A stretch of DNA of 64,000 nt, taken from NCBI GenBank assembly GCA_018262985.1, contig JADFDI010000005.1, positions 159,286-223,285 of the forward strand, given 5' to 3'. This stretch comes from Spirochaetota bacterium (GTDB lineage: Bacteria > Spirochaetota > Spirochaetia > Treponematales > UBA12059). Each line of letters starts with the position of its first letter. The first letter of the stretch is position 1. The translations under genes and the position numbers were made by a program. Shown in pieces: positions 1 to 9,658 of this stretch. The notes below the pieces were generated by a model that was given only the letters and a program-made list of their open reading frames with translations, searched no databases and was not told where the DNA came from.

Positions 1-579
<579 letters not shown>

Positions 580-1269
580 TCAGGGAATCCGGACGGTCTC
601 CACCATGTAGCGCACCGAATCGCCGCCTTTGGCAGCGAGCTTCTTTTCCACGATGAACACGAGGGTGCGGCCGTCGGGGGCGAGCAGGATGCGCCGGATG
701 ACGTAGCCCCGGACCCCGTTCCGGATGAAGGTCGGATTGCCGGCGGTGAAGGCTTTCTCGACCCCGGCCTTGGTCGTCAATTTGATGTCGATCGAGAAGG
801 AGCTCGAGGCTTCGTCGCCTTTTTCGACCACGACCGGGCGAAGGATGGCGGTCCAACGGTCTCCGGTGGCGAGGTCCCGGAAAGAGATCGGGTCGATGGG
901 GTTCTCGCCGTCCACCAGCAGGTAGAGTATGCGCCCCTGCGCGAGGTGGTCTATCCGGAATTTCGAGACGAGGGCCATCCTGTCGCGATACAGCCCGAAC
1001 AGGGCTCCGACCGGATCCTGGCCCGCCTCGAGCGGGGACTTGGCCGTGAAGCGCGCGACGCCGTCCTTTACGAAGTCGTTCCGCTTCGCGTCGACCAGGT
1101 AGAGCTCGGCGTAGGGGAACCCGCTCGAAGCGTCCAATCCGTACTGGCCGAACAGGAAGTACGCCGAATCCGGCGAGAATCCGAGGTTGACCAGCGTGGG
1201 CACGTCGCCCGCGAAGATCGGCGCGACCGCGAGAGTTGCTGCGATAATAATCGCGAGGATCCGTTTCAT
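580..1269 (-). CDS. Predicted secreted protein, DUF2259-like
   Basis: Signal peptide MKRILAIIIAATLAVAPIFAG; NLGFSPDSAYFLFGQYG N-terminus resembles spirochaete DUF2259 proteins. Confidence 0.7.
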   Translation of the reverse strand: MKRILAIIIAATLAVAPIFAGDVPTLVNLGFSPDSAYFLFGQYGLDASSGFPYAELYLVDAKRNDFVKDGVARFTAKSPLEAGQDPVGALFGLYRDRMALVSKFRIDHLAQGRILYLLVDGENPIDPISFRDLATGDRWTAILRPVVVEKGDEASSSFSIDIKLTTKAGVEKAFTAGNPTFIRNGVRGYVIRRILLAPDGRTLVFIVEKKLAAKGGDSVRYMVETVRIP

Positions 1270-1344
1270 CGGGCGAACTCCTGCATGTAGTATCGGCTCG
1301 TCGCGCCGCCGGGCTTAGCGCGGAATCTCGGACGCTTCGACGAC

Positions 1345-1373
1345 TTGTCCCGGGGGCGCGCCGGGGCTATGCT
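1345..1373 (+). promoter_or_regulatory. Putative sigma70 promoter
   Basis: TTGTCC-N17-TATGCT; ATG at 1389 preceded by a purine-rich GGGAGGGG. Confidence 0.5.
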
Positions 1374-1388
1374 CAGGCGGGAGGGGCG

Positions 1389-2189
1389 ATGACCGCGACC
1401 GGCCGCGTCCGATGGTACAGGATTTCCTTCTTCCTTTCGACCTTGGTTCTCGCGGCCGGCGTCGTCGCCGCCGTCTACCCGGGCCTCGACGGGTATCGCG
1501 AACTCGACGCCCGTTCCGTGGCGGGACTGCCCGCCACCGCGGCGTGGGGCGCGGCGAGCGCCTTGTTCGCCGGGCTTTCCTCCGTTTCCTTCATGGCTCT
1601 CGTCGCCTTCAGGGCGAGTTCCAGCGTATCGCAGGAGCTCTTCTTCCTGAGCTTCTTCTTCTTCTCGTTGATCGCCGAGACCGTGCGGCTCGCGCTCGGC
1701 GTGGCGACGCTCGGCGGAGCGACGATGGAGACCCGCGACCTGCTGGTGCGCTCCGTCGTGTTCGCGAGGACCTTCGGGACGCTCGCGGTGTTCTCCGCGG
1801 GTCTCCACGCCTCGGGTTACCGCGACGACAAACCTTGGAGCGCCGTCTGGGTGATGGCGTTCGCTTCGCTCGGCGTGACGGTCGCGCTTCCGGTGAATTC
1901 CGGCGATATATCCGACGGACTCATGCCTCCGCGCGGCTTCGCATCCTTGTCGACTCTCTTCGAGGTGGTGGTGGTCGGCGCGGCGGTGCTCAACTTCCTT
2001 CTGGCGGCGCGCAATCGCTCCTCCAGGGTGTTTTTGGCCGCGGCGGCCGGATCCGCGGCGGCCCTTCTCGGAGCGGTCCTGCTGCGGGAGGCCTCGGGGC
2101 CCTGGGGTTTCGCGTTCGGAGCTCTCGCGCTCTGGACGGGCGCGATGGCTTCTTTCATTCCGCTGCGTCGGCATTACCTCTGGCAATAG
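1389..2189 (+). CDS. Multi-pass membrane protein of unknown function
   Basis: 266 aa, several hydrophobic helices, upstream promoter and SD. Confidence 0.7.
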   Translation: MTATGRVRWYRISFFLSTLVLAAGVVAAVYPGLDGYRELDARSVAGLPATAAWGAASALFAGLSSVSFMALVAFRASSSVSQELFFLSFFFFSLIAETVRLALGVATLGGATMETRDLLVRSVVFARTFGTLAVFSAGLHASGYRDDKPWSAVWVMAFASLGVTVALPVNSGDISDGLMPPRGFASLSTLFEVVVVGAAVLNFLLAARNRSSRVFLAAAAGSAAALLGAVLLREASGPWGFAFGALALWTGAMASFIPLRRHYLWQ

Positions 2190-2275
2190 CGCGAACGGCG
2201 CGAAGCGCCGTTCGCGGCGACGAGTCGGCGCTCGTCGATCAACCGTGCGGGGGACGCCTCGCGCCGTTCGCGCTA
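2188..2275. repeat. Nested inverted repeats between convergent genes
   Basis: GCGAACGGCGC-GAA-GCGCCGTTCGC hairpin; AGCGCGAACGGCGCG also pairs perfectly with CGCGCCGTTCGCGCT near 2261-2275. Confidence 0.7.
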
Positions 2276-2896
2276 GAACAGGAAATGCGCGAAAGCGCCG
2301 ACCGCGACGGGAAGGAGCAGATTGTCCAGATCCTTGCTCGGCACGGCTTCCACCACGGTGGCGAAGGCGGCGACCGCCACCGACATGAGCGGGCGGCGGG
2401 TCACGGACCACGAGGCCAGCAGGACCGCGGTGAAGCACGCCAGGCTGCCCTCCAGCGACTTCCCTCCGGTGAAGGGTATGCGTATCGATCCGAAGAGCCT
2501 TCCGGCAAGGCTGGAAATGCCGTCGCCGAAGGCCAGCGCGTAGATGGCCAGGCTGGCGGCGGGCTCGGGGAAGAGGAGCAACGCGAGCAGGGCGCCGAAT
2601 CCGAGCGTAACGGGGCCGAGCACGAAACGCCCCGCGTCCCGCCGCCTGGCCGCGGCCGAGGTGACGCGGCTGATCAAGGGAATCTCGTAGCCGTCCAGGC
2701 GGAGCAGCTCGCAGTACGCGTAGAAGGCGATGCCCCCGGCCAGGAGGGCGAGGGTCGCCCCTCGGTTCCAGGCCGAGAGCGTCGGGACTATCCCGATAAC
2801 GATGTGGATGGATTTTCTGACCACTTCTGTTCGAATCTCGCGGCCGAGCAGCGCCGCGCCTCTTCGACCTGTCTGCAATGCCTGGATGTCAGCCAT
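2273..2896 (-). CDS. Diacylglycerol/polyprenol kinase family membrane protein
   Basis: VRKSIHIVIGIVPTLSAWN ... YALAFGDGISSLAGRLFGSIRIPFTGGKSLEGSLACF is typical of the dolichol kinase/CDP-DG synthase-like family. ATG at 2896 has a good SD (GGAGAAGGG). Confidence 0.8.
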   Translation of the reverse strand: MADIQALQTGRRGAALLGREIRTEVVRKSIHIVIGIVPTLSAWNRGATLALLAGGIAFYAYCELLRLDGYEIPLISRVTSAAARRRDAGRFVLGPVTLGFGALLALLLFPEPAASLAIYALAFGDGISSLAGRLFGSIRIPFTGGKSLEGSLACFTAVLLASWSVTRRPLMSVAVAAFATVVEAVPSKDLDNLLLPVAVGAFAHFLF

Positions 2897-3165
2897 GGGT
2901 TCCCTTCTCCGGTTTCTTAGATAACTTGCAAAATACATGCCAAGAATCGAGTTTCGTTCAGGTCATGCAGAAAGACAACGGGGTAACGAAATACGCATCG
3001 CCAGATTTCTGATGGGCGCAGGAAGGTATGAAAAATCAGACGCTTCGCGAACCGAAAAGCATCGGTTCCGGCATGCGCCGCCATGGGCAGGCCAGTCCTC
3101 GGCGATGGATCTCGGCGCTGGAGGATGGGACCTTTCGGGGTATCCGCGCCGGGACGCGGTACCCG

Positions 3166-3194
3166 TTGACAGGTCGCGCGCGTCCCGGTAGACT
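3166..3194 (+). promoter_or_regulatory. Sigma70 promoter for tRNA-Val
   Basis: TTGACA-N17-TAGACT about 23 nt upstream of the tRNA 5' end. Confidence 0.8.
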
Positions 3195-3216
3195 CCGCCT
3201 CAAGAGAGCGGTCCCC

Positions 3217-3288
3217 GGACGATTAACTCAGCGGGAGAGTGCCACCTTCACACGGTGGAAGTCGTTGGTTCAAATCCAACATCGTCCA
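3217..3288 (+). tRNA. tRNA-Val (anticodon CAC)
   Basis: Cloverleaf by eye: acceptor GGACGAT/ATCGTCC, D-stem ACTC/GAGT, anticodon stem CCACC/GGTGG with loop TTCACAC, T-arm GTTGG TTCAAAT CCAAC, discriminator A. Confidence 0.95.
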
Positions 3289-3384
3289 GAGGCCGCTCTT
3301 CCCATGTCCGCGCGATGGCGCGGCAGTCCGCGTGGCGATGCGCCGCCGGCGTCGAGGCCGAAGTCCGGAGCCGCCGCCCTCGTC

Positions 3385-6300
3385 TCAGCGACCGAGTTCC
3401 CGCGGCGCCTCCGGGTAGATCTCCAGATCGATGCCCCGTTGCGGCCGCAGCACGAAATCCATGTTCAGGAATGCCAGGTTCTTGACGGCCGGCTTGACCA
3501 TGGTGGCCTGGTCGCGCTCGAGCGCGTCGAAAAGGCGCATCGATTCGGCGAAAGCCGCCATGGCCTTGCCGCGGAGCGAGGCGTCGCCGGCCCGCGCGGC
3601 GAGCCTCCACCAGGCCACTCCCAGGTTGTTCGTCGCCCTCATCAGCAGTTCCACCAACTCGCCTTGAGCGGGCCGTTCTTGCGGCAGCAGCACGGGCAGG
3701 CGCTCAAGCTCGAAATGAAGCCGGTTCGAAAGACGCTCGAACGTCGATTGGGCCGCGAACCAATCCTCGCGCCGAGCCAGGATGTTCCCCGTGAGCAGGA
3801 GCAAGGCCGGCGTCTCGTCGACGTCGAGCGAGGCCCGGTGGGCCTGCACCAGCGCTTCCTCGAAGCGGGCCAGGCGATAGAGGGCCGCGGCCCGGCGGTA
3901 GCGCGTTTCGTTGGTGACGTAGCCGGCCTTCTCGGCGCGATCGTAGAGCGAAATCGAGCCCGGATCGTCGCCGGCCTCGAGGTAGAGCACGTCCGCGAGC
4001 CTTGCGTAGTTCACGCCGAAACGACCGTCGAGTCCGAGCCGCCTGCCGGCCAACGCCTCCTCGTAACGAGCGATCGCCAGTTCGTACTGCTCGCGGGCGG
4101 TCACGAACTCGCCCGCGGCCTGGTAGTGGAGCCCCGTCCAGCCGAGCGCGTCGATGAGCATCCCGAGCCGGTAGGTCCTGAGCAGGGGCAGGTTCTCGAG
4201 GGCGGGCACGAGCTTGCGCAAGGCGAGGAATTCCTGGCCGGAATCGCCGGCGCGCCTGAAGTATCGGGCCATGTGGTAGTGGGTGTCGGGGATGGAGGGA
4301 TCGAGCTCGTCGGCCAGGAGCAGGGCGCGCCGCGCGCCGTCCAGATCGTCCCGGTCCAGGAAGTAGCCTCCCAGCTCGGCGAGCGCGAGGGCGGAAGCCT
4401 TCATCCGACCATCCAGGAAATCCCGCCCCAGGCGCTCGATCTCCGGGAGCATGTCCCGGCCGTCCGCCTTCTCGACCCGGATGAAATACCGGAGCATCCG
4501 CTCCAGGTAGGGATCTTTCCAGCCGCGACGGCCGAGCAGCCGGGCGTAGCGGAGCCGCGCCTGTTCGTAGAGCCACGAGGCCGAGCCCTTGGTCGCCTGG
4601 TCGGGAAGGGGCAGGGGAGGGCGCGCGACGGTCGTCCAATCGCCGCGGATTTCGTCGCCCCATTCGAGATAGACATCGCCGAGCATGAGCAGGGCGTCGG
4701 GGTCGACTCGATCCCTGCTCAGGACGTTCAGCTCCAGGATCTGCGCCGCCTTCTCGTAATTGAGCAACACGCCGCGCTCGAGCTCCGCGTAGTCGAGCGC
4801 CGCCCGTTTCTCCCCGGGCCAGGCTTTGAGCAGGGCTTCGTACTTGAGTTCGGCCTTGGCGTATTGTTGCCGTTCTACGTAGGCCTCGGCGTAGAGGTAG
4901 TACCATTTCTTCATCCGCCAGAGCGCGTCGCCGCGCGCGAAGGAGCGCTCGGCGTCGACGTATCGATCGACGCGGATGCTCTCGTAACCCGAGCGGTAGG
5001 CCGAGGATGCGGCTATGGGCGTGTAGACGAATTTCCAGCCGAGCCAGGCGAGTCCGCCGGCGACGACGAGGGCGGCTGCCACGCCCAGGATGACCGGCAT
5101 CACGCGATTGACGAGGATCCAGGCCAGCGAGCCCTTTTCGGCCTCGAAGGCCGCGCCCGTTCGCTTCTCGAAAGCCCTCGGAACCTCGATGCGCTTGTGG
5201 AGCGCCGCGCCGGCGAGCTCCGCGGCCTTTTTCGGAGGCGCGCCTTCCACGAGCGCCCAGACCAGGTCGGCGCGCTGGGCCTCGGTGCCCCGCTCGTTCG
5301 CGAGCGCGTCCTCGATGGCGACGCGCAGGTTGAGGGGATACGAGAGCAAGGTGTCCTGGAGCCGATCCACCTGGATCTCGGAAAGCGATACTTCCCTGGG
5401 GGCCTCTTCCTTGCGTGCCGCCGACGCGGCGCCGCGTCCGGCGGCCGGAGCGGCGCGGGGCTTCGCCTCCGGCTTAGGTTCCTCGAACCCCGGTATGCGG
5501 AAATCCTGTCCCCAGCCCGACTCGAGGTTGAACGTGTCCGATGGCGTCAGGTCTCCGCCGAGTTCCTGGAACTCGCCTTCCGGGGTGAGTTCCGCGGCCG
5601 CTTGGTCGAGGTCGAATCCGCCGAGCCCGTCGGACCCGGACGCGTCGGCCTCGATGCCCAGCTTGCTGGTGAACGCGTCGAAATCGTCGCCTCCGGCGCT
5701 CGGTCGCCTGGCGGGCGGCGCTTCCTCGAAACCGATCTCGAAGCCTTCCCCCTCGGCCTCCACGCCGGCCAGCGGCGCGGGTTCTTCGTCCGCCGACGGA
5801 AGCTCCGCCGATTCTTCGAACTCCGGGATCGAAAAATCGGAATCCAAGCCTTCCGGAGCCCCGGCAGCGACGCCCGCTTCTTCAGCGCCCGGTTCGTCCG
5901 CAGGCTCCGCGGGCGCGTAAGCGGCATCGAAACCGCCGGAATCGGCGTCGGCCGCTTCGAAGTCCGGCAAGGAGAACTCATCCGATGAGGATCCGGGCGT
6001 CTGGTCCTGGGCGGAGGCGATCGTTTCATCCAGCGTCCGCGCGGACGGCTCGTCGGCCCCGCTCGGAGCGCTTTCGCCGGCGGCGGGTAGCCCGAAGTCG
6101 TCCTCGAATGAAGGAAGCTCGAAACTATCCGCGTCGAAGGGGGCTTCCTGGATCGACTCCGGTTCGCCCGGGGCGCCTTCGAAGGGGGTCTCGGAGGAGG
6201 CTTCCTCCGTCGCGGCGCCTGCTTCGAAGGAGAGGTCGGCGAGGTCTCCGAAGTCGGCCGCGATCCCTGTCTCCGCGCCCGCGTCGTCCGTGGAAGGGAA

Positions 6301-6744
6301 CTCGTCCCCGGCCTCGGGCGACGGCGCGTCGGTGGCGGCCAGGTCCTCGCCGAGCCCGGCGAGCAGGTCCGCCGGGAATCCCGAGTCGTCTACTTCCGTC
6401 GGTCCGGCGGGAGGCGCTTCGACCGCGTCGGAGGGGGCGGTCGTATCGGCCGGAGCGGACTCGAGCGAGAGGCTGTCGAGGAAGGACGAGAAATCCACGT
6501 CCGAGGGCGCCTCGCCCGCCGAGGGGGAACCGATGTCGGCGAGGGGCGTTTCCGCGTCGGCGCTATCGGCATCCGTGCCCGAAAGATCGAGCAGCTCGCC
6601 GAGGTCCTCGATGGGGGATGCGGGGGAGCCCTCGGGCCGGGGGACGTCGACGGGCTGCTCGCCCCAGGAGGCGAGCAGCTCGGTTTCCCGACCGAGCTTG
6701 CGGATATCGTTCTGGAAGCGCTTGAGATCCTCTGGTCGCGGCAT
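3385..6744 (-). CDS. Large TPR-repeat membrane protein with long acidic disordered N-terminus
   Basis: 1119 aa; N-terminal ~450 aa rich in A/E/D/S/P, one TM helix (VMPVILGVAAALVVAGGLAWLGWKFVY), then TPR-like helical repeats. Confidence 0.85.
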   Translation of the reverse strand: MPRPEDLKRFQNDIRKLGRETELLASWGEQPVDVPRPEGSPASPIEDLGELLDLSGTDADSADAETPLADIGSPSAGEAPSDVDFSSFLDSLSLESAPADTTAPSDAVEAPPAGPTEVDDSGFPADLLAGLGEDLAATDAPSPEAGDEFPSTDDAGAETGIAADFGDLADLSFEAGAATEEASSETPFEGAPGEPESIQEAPFDADSFELPSFEDDFGLPAAGESAPSGADEPSARTLDETIASAQDQTPGSSSDEFSLPDFEAADADSGGFDAAYAPAEPADEPGAEEAGVAAGAPEGLDSDFSIPEFEESAELPSADEEPAPLAGVEAEGEGFEIGFEEAPPARRPSAGGDDFDAFTSKLGIEADASGSDGLGGFDLDQAAAELTPEGEFQELGGDLTPSDTFNLESGWGQDFRIPGFEEPKPEAKPRAAPAAGRGAASAARKEEAPREVSLSEIQVDRLQDTLLSYPLNLRVAIEDALANERGTEAQRADLVWALVEGAPPKKAAELAGAALHKRIEVPRAFEKRTGAAFEAEKGSLAWILVNRVMPVILGVAAALVVAGGLAWLGWKFVYTPIAASSAYRSGYESIRVDRYVDAERSFARGDALWRMKKWYYLYAEAYVERQQYAKAELKYEALLKAWPGEKRAALDYAELERGVLLNYEKAAQILELNVLSRDRVDPDALLMLGDVYLEWGDEIRGDWTTVARPPLPLPDQATKGSASWLYEQARLRYARLLGRRGWKDPYLERMLRYFIRVEKADGRDMLPEIERLGRDFLDGRMKASALALAELGGYFLDRDDLDGARRALLLADELDPSIPDTHYHMARYFRRAGDSGQEFLALRKLVPALENLPLLRTYRLGMLIDALGWTGLHYQAAGEFVTAREQYELAIARYEEALAGRRLGLDGRFGVNYARLADVLYLEAGDDPGSISLYDRAEKAGYVTNETRYRRAAALYRLARFEEALVQAHRASLDVDETPALLLLTGNILARREDWFAAQSTFERLSNRLHFELERLPVLLPQERPAQGELVELLMRATNNLGVAWWRLAARAGDASLRGKAMAAFAESMRLFDALERDQATMVKPAVKNLAFLNMDFVLRPQRGIDLEIYPEAPRELGR

Positions 6745-6857
6745 GGAGCGCTCGAATCCCCCTCTCCGTATAGTTACGGAAGATGCCGCGCCCAGTATAG
6801 CCGAAAACGCTTGAGGGCGCTCCGCTTTCCGGCCGATACCGGAAGGTAGGCAACCCG

Positions 6858-7580
6858 ATGAAACTCAGTACGCCGATAGCTCTGTCCGTCATCCTCCTCG
6901 TCGCGACGACCCCGGCGGCCGCCTTCGAGGTGGAATCGCTGCCTCTGCACCTGTATCTGGCCTCGTTCGAATCGGGCGCGGCTCCGGGAGTATACGAGGA
7001 CCATCTGGTATTCGCCGTTTCGGGCGCCTACCGCTTCGTCGGAGTCTCCTTCGCGCACGAAGGCTGGAGATCGGTCCACATGTTCGAACGGAACCGGCAG
7101 GGAACCTTCGTGTTCGCGTACCCGCTGCCCGTGCTCGCGCGCGGGACGCCCGGGGGACCGCTCGGATACCGCCTGGTGGTGGACGGCGCCTGGATTCCGG
7201 ATCCGTCCAATCCGGTCCGGGTCCGTGACGCGACGAGCGGCGTCATGCTGAGCCTCGTGGACGTGCCCTGGCGCCCCGCCGACAGGCTCGGATCCTGGGA
7301 TCTCCTGGATTCCGACGGTCGTACCGCGCATTTCCGCTTCTCGGGCGAGCCGGGCTACCGCGTGACGGTGGCGGGAACCTTCAACGGCTGGGATCCTTTC
7401 GTCCACGAGCTGGTCGAGACGAGCGCGGGCGTCTACGAGCTCGACCTCGTCCTGCCGCCGGGACAGCACCGCTACGTGTTCTGGTACCGGGGCGAGCGGG
7501 TGCCCGACGACCTCAATCCCGCGAGGCTCTACGACGGGGAGGGAAATCCGGTCTCCATCCTTGAGGTCGCTCGCAAGTGA
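6858..7580 (+). CDS. Secreted protein with glycogen-binding (CBM48/AMPK1-like) domains
   Basis: Signal peptide; GYRVTVAGTFNGWDPFVHELVETSAGVYELDLVLPPGQHRYVFWYRG is a classic CBM48/E-set signature. Confidence 0.8.
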   Translation: MKLSTPIALSVILLVATTPAAAFEVESLPLHLYLASFESGAAPGVYEDHLVFAVSGAYRFVGVSFAHEGWRSVHMFERNRQGTFVFAYPLPVLARGTPGGPLGYRLVVDGAWIPDPSNPVRVRDATSGVMLSLVDVPWRPADRLGSWDLLDSDGRTAHFRFSGEPGYRVTVAGTFNGWDPFVHELVETSAGVYELDLVLPPGQHRYVFWYRGERVPDDLNPARLYDGEGNPVSILEVARK

Positions 7581-7583
7581 CGC

Positions 7584-8552
7584 TCAGGACAGGCTCCGGA
7601 GCACGAGCTCGGCGGCGCGCTTCCTGAGTTCCAGCGCCGAGCCGTCGGAATACCAGGCGGCGTGGTCGGTCAGGATCACGTCGTCCCGGCGGCGGAACGG
7701 GCTGTCCGGCGGAAGCGGTTCGACCGCGTGGACGTCGAGAGCGGCGCCCGCCAGCTTGCCGGAACGCAGCGCGGAGAGCAGCGCTTCCTCATCGATCAAG
7801 GCGCCGCGGGCCACGTTGACGACGCGGGCGCCTTCCTTCATCAAGGCGATTTCTCGCGTCCCCAGCAGGCGCTTCGTCTCCGGAACCAAGGCGAGGTGCA
7901 GCGATACGACGTCGCTGGCGGCCAGGAGCTCCCGGAAGGAGGTCGCGACGATCCGGCACGGGCCCTCGTCCCGTCGGTCTCCGAGCGTCCGGTCGACCCT
8001 CGCCTGATCCAGGCTCGGGCTCCAGGCCAGTATCCGGGCGAAGCCGATTCCGGCCGCCATCCGGGCGAGGGCGGCGCCCGTTCCCCCGAATCCGAGTATG
8101 CCGAGAGTAATCGTGGACAGCCGGGGCGTCGGCAGCCGGATGTTCCACGCGCCCGCGCGTATCGCCCTGTCGCGTCGCGTGGTCGAGCGGACCAGGTCGA
8201 GCGCGAGGGCCAGGGCGTGGGCGGCGACCTCCTCGTCGCAGTAGCCCGGCACGTTGAGGACGGCGATGCCCCTCGAACGGGCGGCCTCGAGGTCGACGTT
8301 GTCCAGCCCCACGCCGTAGCGGACTATCGCCTTGCAGCGCCCGAGACCCGCTATCGCCGCCGGGCCCATCGGCGCGAGGTTGACCAGGACGGCGTCCGCG
8401 TCCGCGCAAGCCTCGGCCACGTCACGCTCCGTCGAACAGGACGCTTCGCGGAGCCCGATGCCGGCCGGCTCGAGGACGCCGCGCTCCACGTCGAGCTCGC
8501 CGAAGCGGTTGTCGGTGACGACGACCTGCAGTTTTCGCTTTCCGGAGGCCAT
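7584..8552 (-). CDS. D-isomer-specific 2-hydroxyacid dehydrogenase (phosphoglycerate dehydrogenase / CtBP-like)
   Basis: LGILGFGGTGAALARMA NAD-binding motif, NVARGALIDEEALLSALRSGKLAGAALDV. ATG at 8552 preceded by GAGGTGG; the longer ORF to 8900 is an upstream read-through. Confidence 0.88.
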   Translation of the reverse strand: MASGKRKLQVVVTDNRFGELDVERGVLEPAGIGLREASCSTERDVAEACADADAVLVNLAPMGPAAIAGLGRCKAIVRYGVGLDNVDLEAARSRGIAVLNVPGYCDEEVAAHALALALDLVRSTTRRDRAIRAGAWNIRLPTPRLSTITLGILGFGGTGAALARMAAGIGFARILAWSPSLDQARVDRTLGDRRDEGPCRIVATSFRELLAASDVVSLHLALVPETKRLLGTREIALMKEGARVVNVARGALIDEEALLSALRSGKLAGAALDVHAVEPLPPDSPFRRRDDVILTDHAAWYSDGSALELRKRAAELVLRSLS

Positions 8553-8662
8553 GCGACCACCTCGAGGAGACGATTGCGCCGGGACGACGCCGGCGAGGCA
8601 GCGAGCTGAGTATAGCCTCCGGGCTGGCGAGCCTCCAGCGCTTTTCGGGTGGTCGTCGCGCG

Positions 8663-8690
8663 TTGCGCGTCCACGGGATTTCCGTAGTAT
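8663..8690 (+). promoter_or_regulatory. Putative sigma70 promoter, -10 ends 8 nt before ATG
   Basis: TTGCGC-N16-TAGTAT; ATG at 8699. Confidence 0.45.
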
Positions 8691-8698
8691 GATGGCGC

Positions 8699-9658
8699 AT
8701 GAGCTCTGTCCCCGATGACGCCGCGGAATCCGGAAGCAAGCCGTCGGCACAGTCGACGCCCGCAATCGTCTGGCCCGGCGCCCGGATCCTGTCCTGGCCC
8801 GAGGCCGCACCCTTCGGCCCCGGCCTCGACCGTCCGCTTCCGGCGGTCGAGGCGCCCGGAGAGGACCTGATCCTGTGCCTCCACGGCTTCCCCTCGACAC
8901 CGCTGTGCTACCGCTTGGTCGAAGGGGCGGCCCGGTCGCGGGGCTTCGATCTCGCGGCGCCGCTCATGCCCGGCTGCGGGACCGTTCCGGGGGATATCCT
9001 CGAGTTCAGCTATCAGGATTGGGTGGCATTCGGAACGGACCTGTGGCGACGGCTCCGACCCCGCTGGAAGCGAGCGTGGCTCGTCGGAACCTCGGTAGGA
9101 GGTTCGGCGGCGCTCGAGATCGCCGCGGCCTTCGCCGCGAACGACGCGCTCTCCCCGAGCGGGATCGCGACCATCGGTTCTCCGGTCGTCCTCAACGCCC
9201 CCCTCCGCCGCGGCATGATGAAGTCGGCGCTCCTCTACTTCGCGGGGGCTCTGTCCCCGTTCGTTCCCGCCATGGGCGCGGCCATGCCCGATGCGGCGCG
9301 CGAGGGCGAGGACGGCGACGAACGCTGGCGGGGCTACCTCGGAACCTACGCGGCCTTCTCGCATTCGCTCCAGAAGGGGCTCCGCTCGCTCGAGCGGCGG
9401 CTCGGCTCGGTGAGGGCGCCCGCGCTCGCTTTGCACGAGGTCCGAGACCGGATGATCGATCCGCGCAACGCCCGCATCATCGCGGACGAGACGGGCGGCG
9501 GAGGGGAGGCGCGCTACTTCGACATGGGCGACGCGGGCCACATGCGCCATGATCTTCTGCTCTACGACTCGACGCGCGACCGGGCCTGGTCCGCGATACT
9601 GGACCACTTCGACGCGATACGCGAAGCCGGGGACGGACCCCGCGGGAGGATGTACTGA
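8699..9658 (+). CDS. Alpha/beta hydrolase (carboxylesterase/monoacylglycerol lipase-like)
   Basis: LILCLHGFPSTPLCYRLVEGAA, nucleophile elbow GTSVGG, C-terminal GDAGHMRHDLLLYD. Confidence 0.85.
   Translation: MSSVPDDAAESGSKPSAQSTPAIVWPGARILSWPEAAPFGPGLDRPLPAVEAPGEDLILCLHGFPSTPLCYRLVEGAARSRGFDLAAPLMPGCGTVPGDILEFSYQDWVAFGTDLWRRLRPRWKRAWLVGTSVGGSAALEIAAAFAANDALSPSGIATIGSPVVLNAPLRRGMMKSALLYFAGALSPFVPAMGAAMPDAAREGEDGDERWRGYLGTYAAFSHSLQKGLRSLERRLGSVRAPALALHEVRDRMIDPRNARIIADETGGGGEARYFDMGDAGHMRHDLLLYDSTRDRAWSAILDHFDAIREAGDGPRGRMY

Noticed and set aside
3217-3288. tRNA-Val as an integration site for a mobile element
   Set aside because: No integrase, no direct repeat of the tRNA 3' end, and flanking genes are ordinary chromosomal genes.
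3028-5988. 986-aa ORF antisense to the TPR gene
   Set aside because: Low-complexity R/G/E composition mirroring GC-rich codon bias of the opposite strand; runs through the tRNA-Val; no motifs or start signals.
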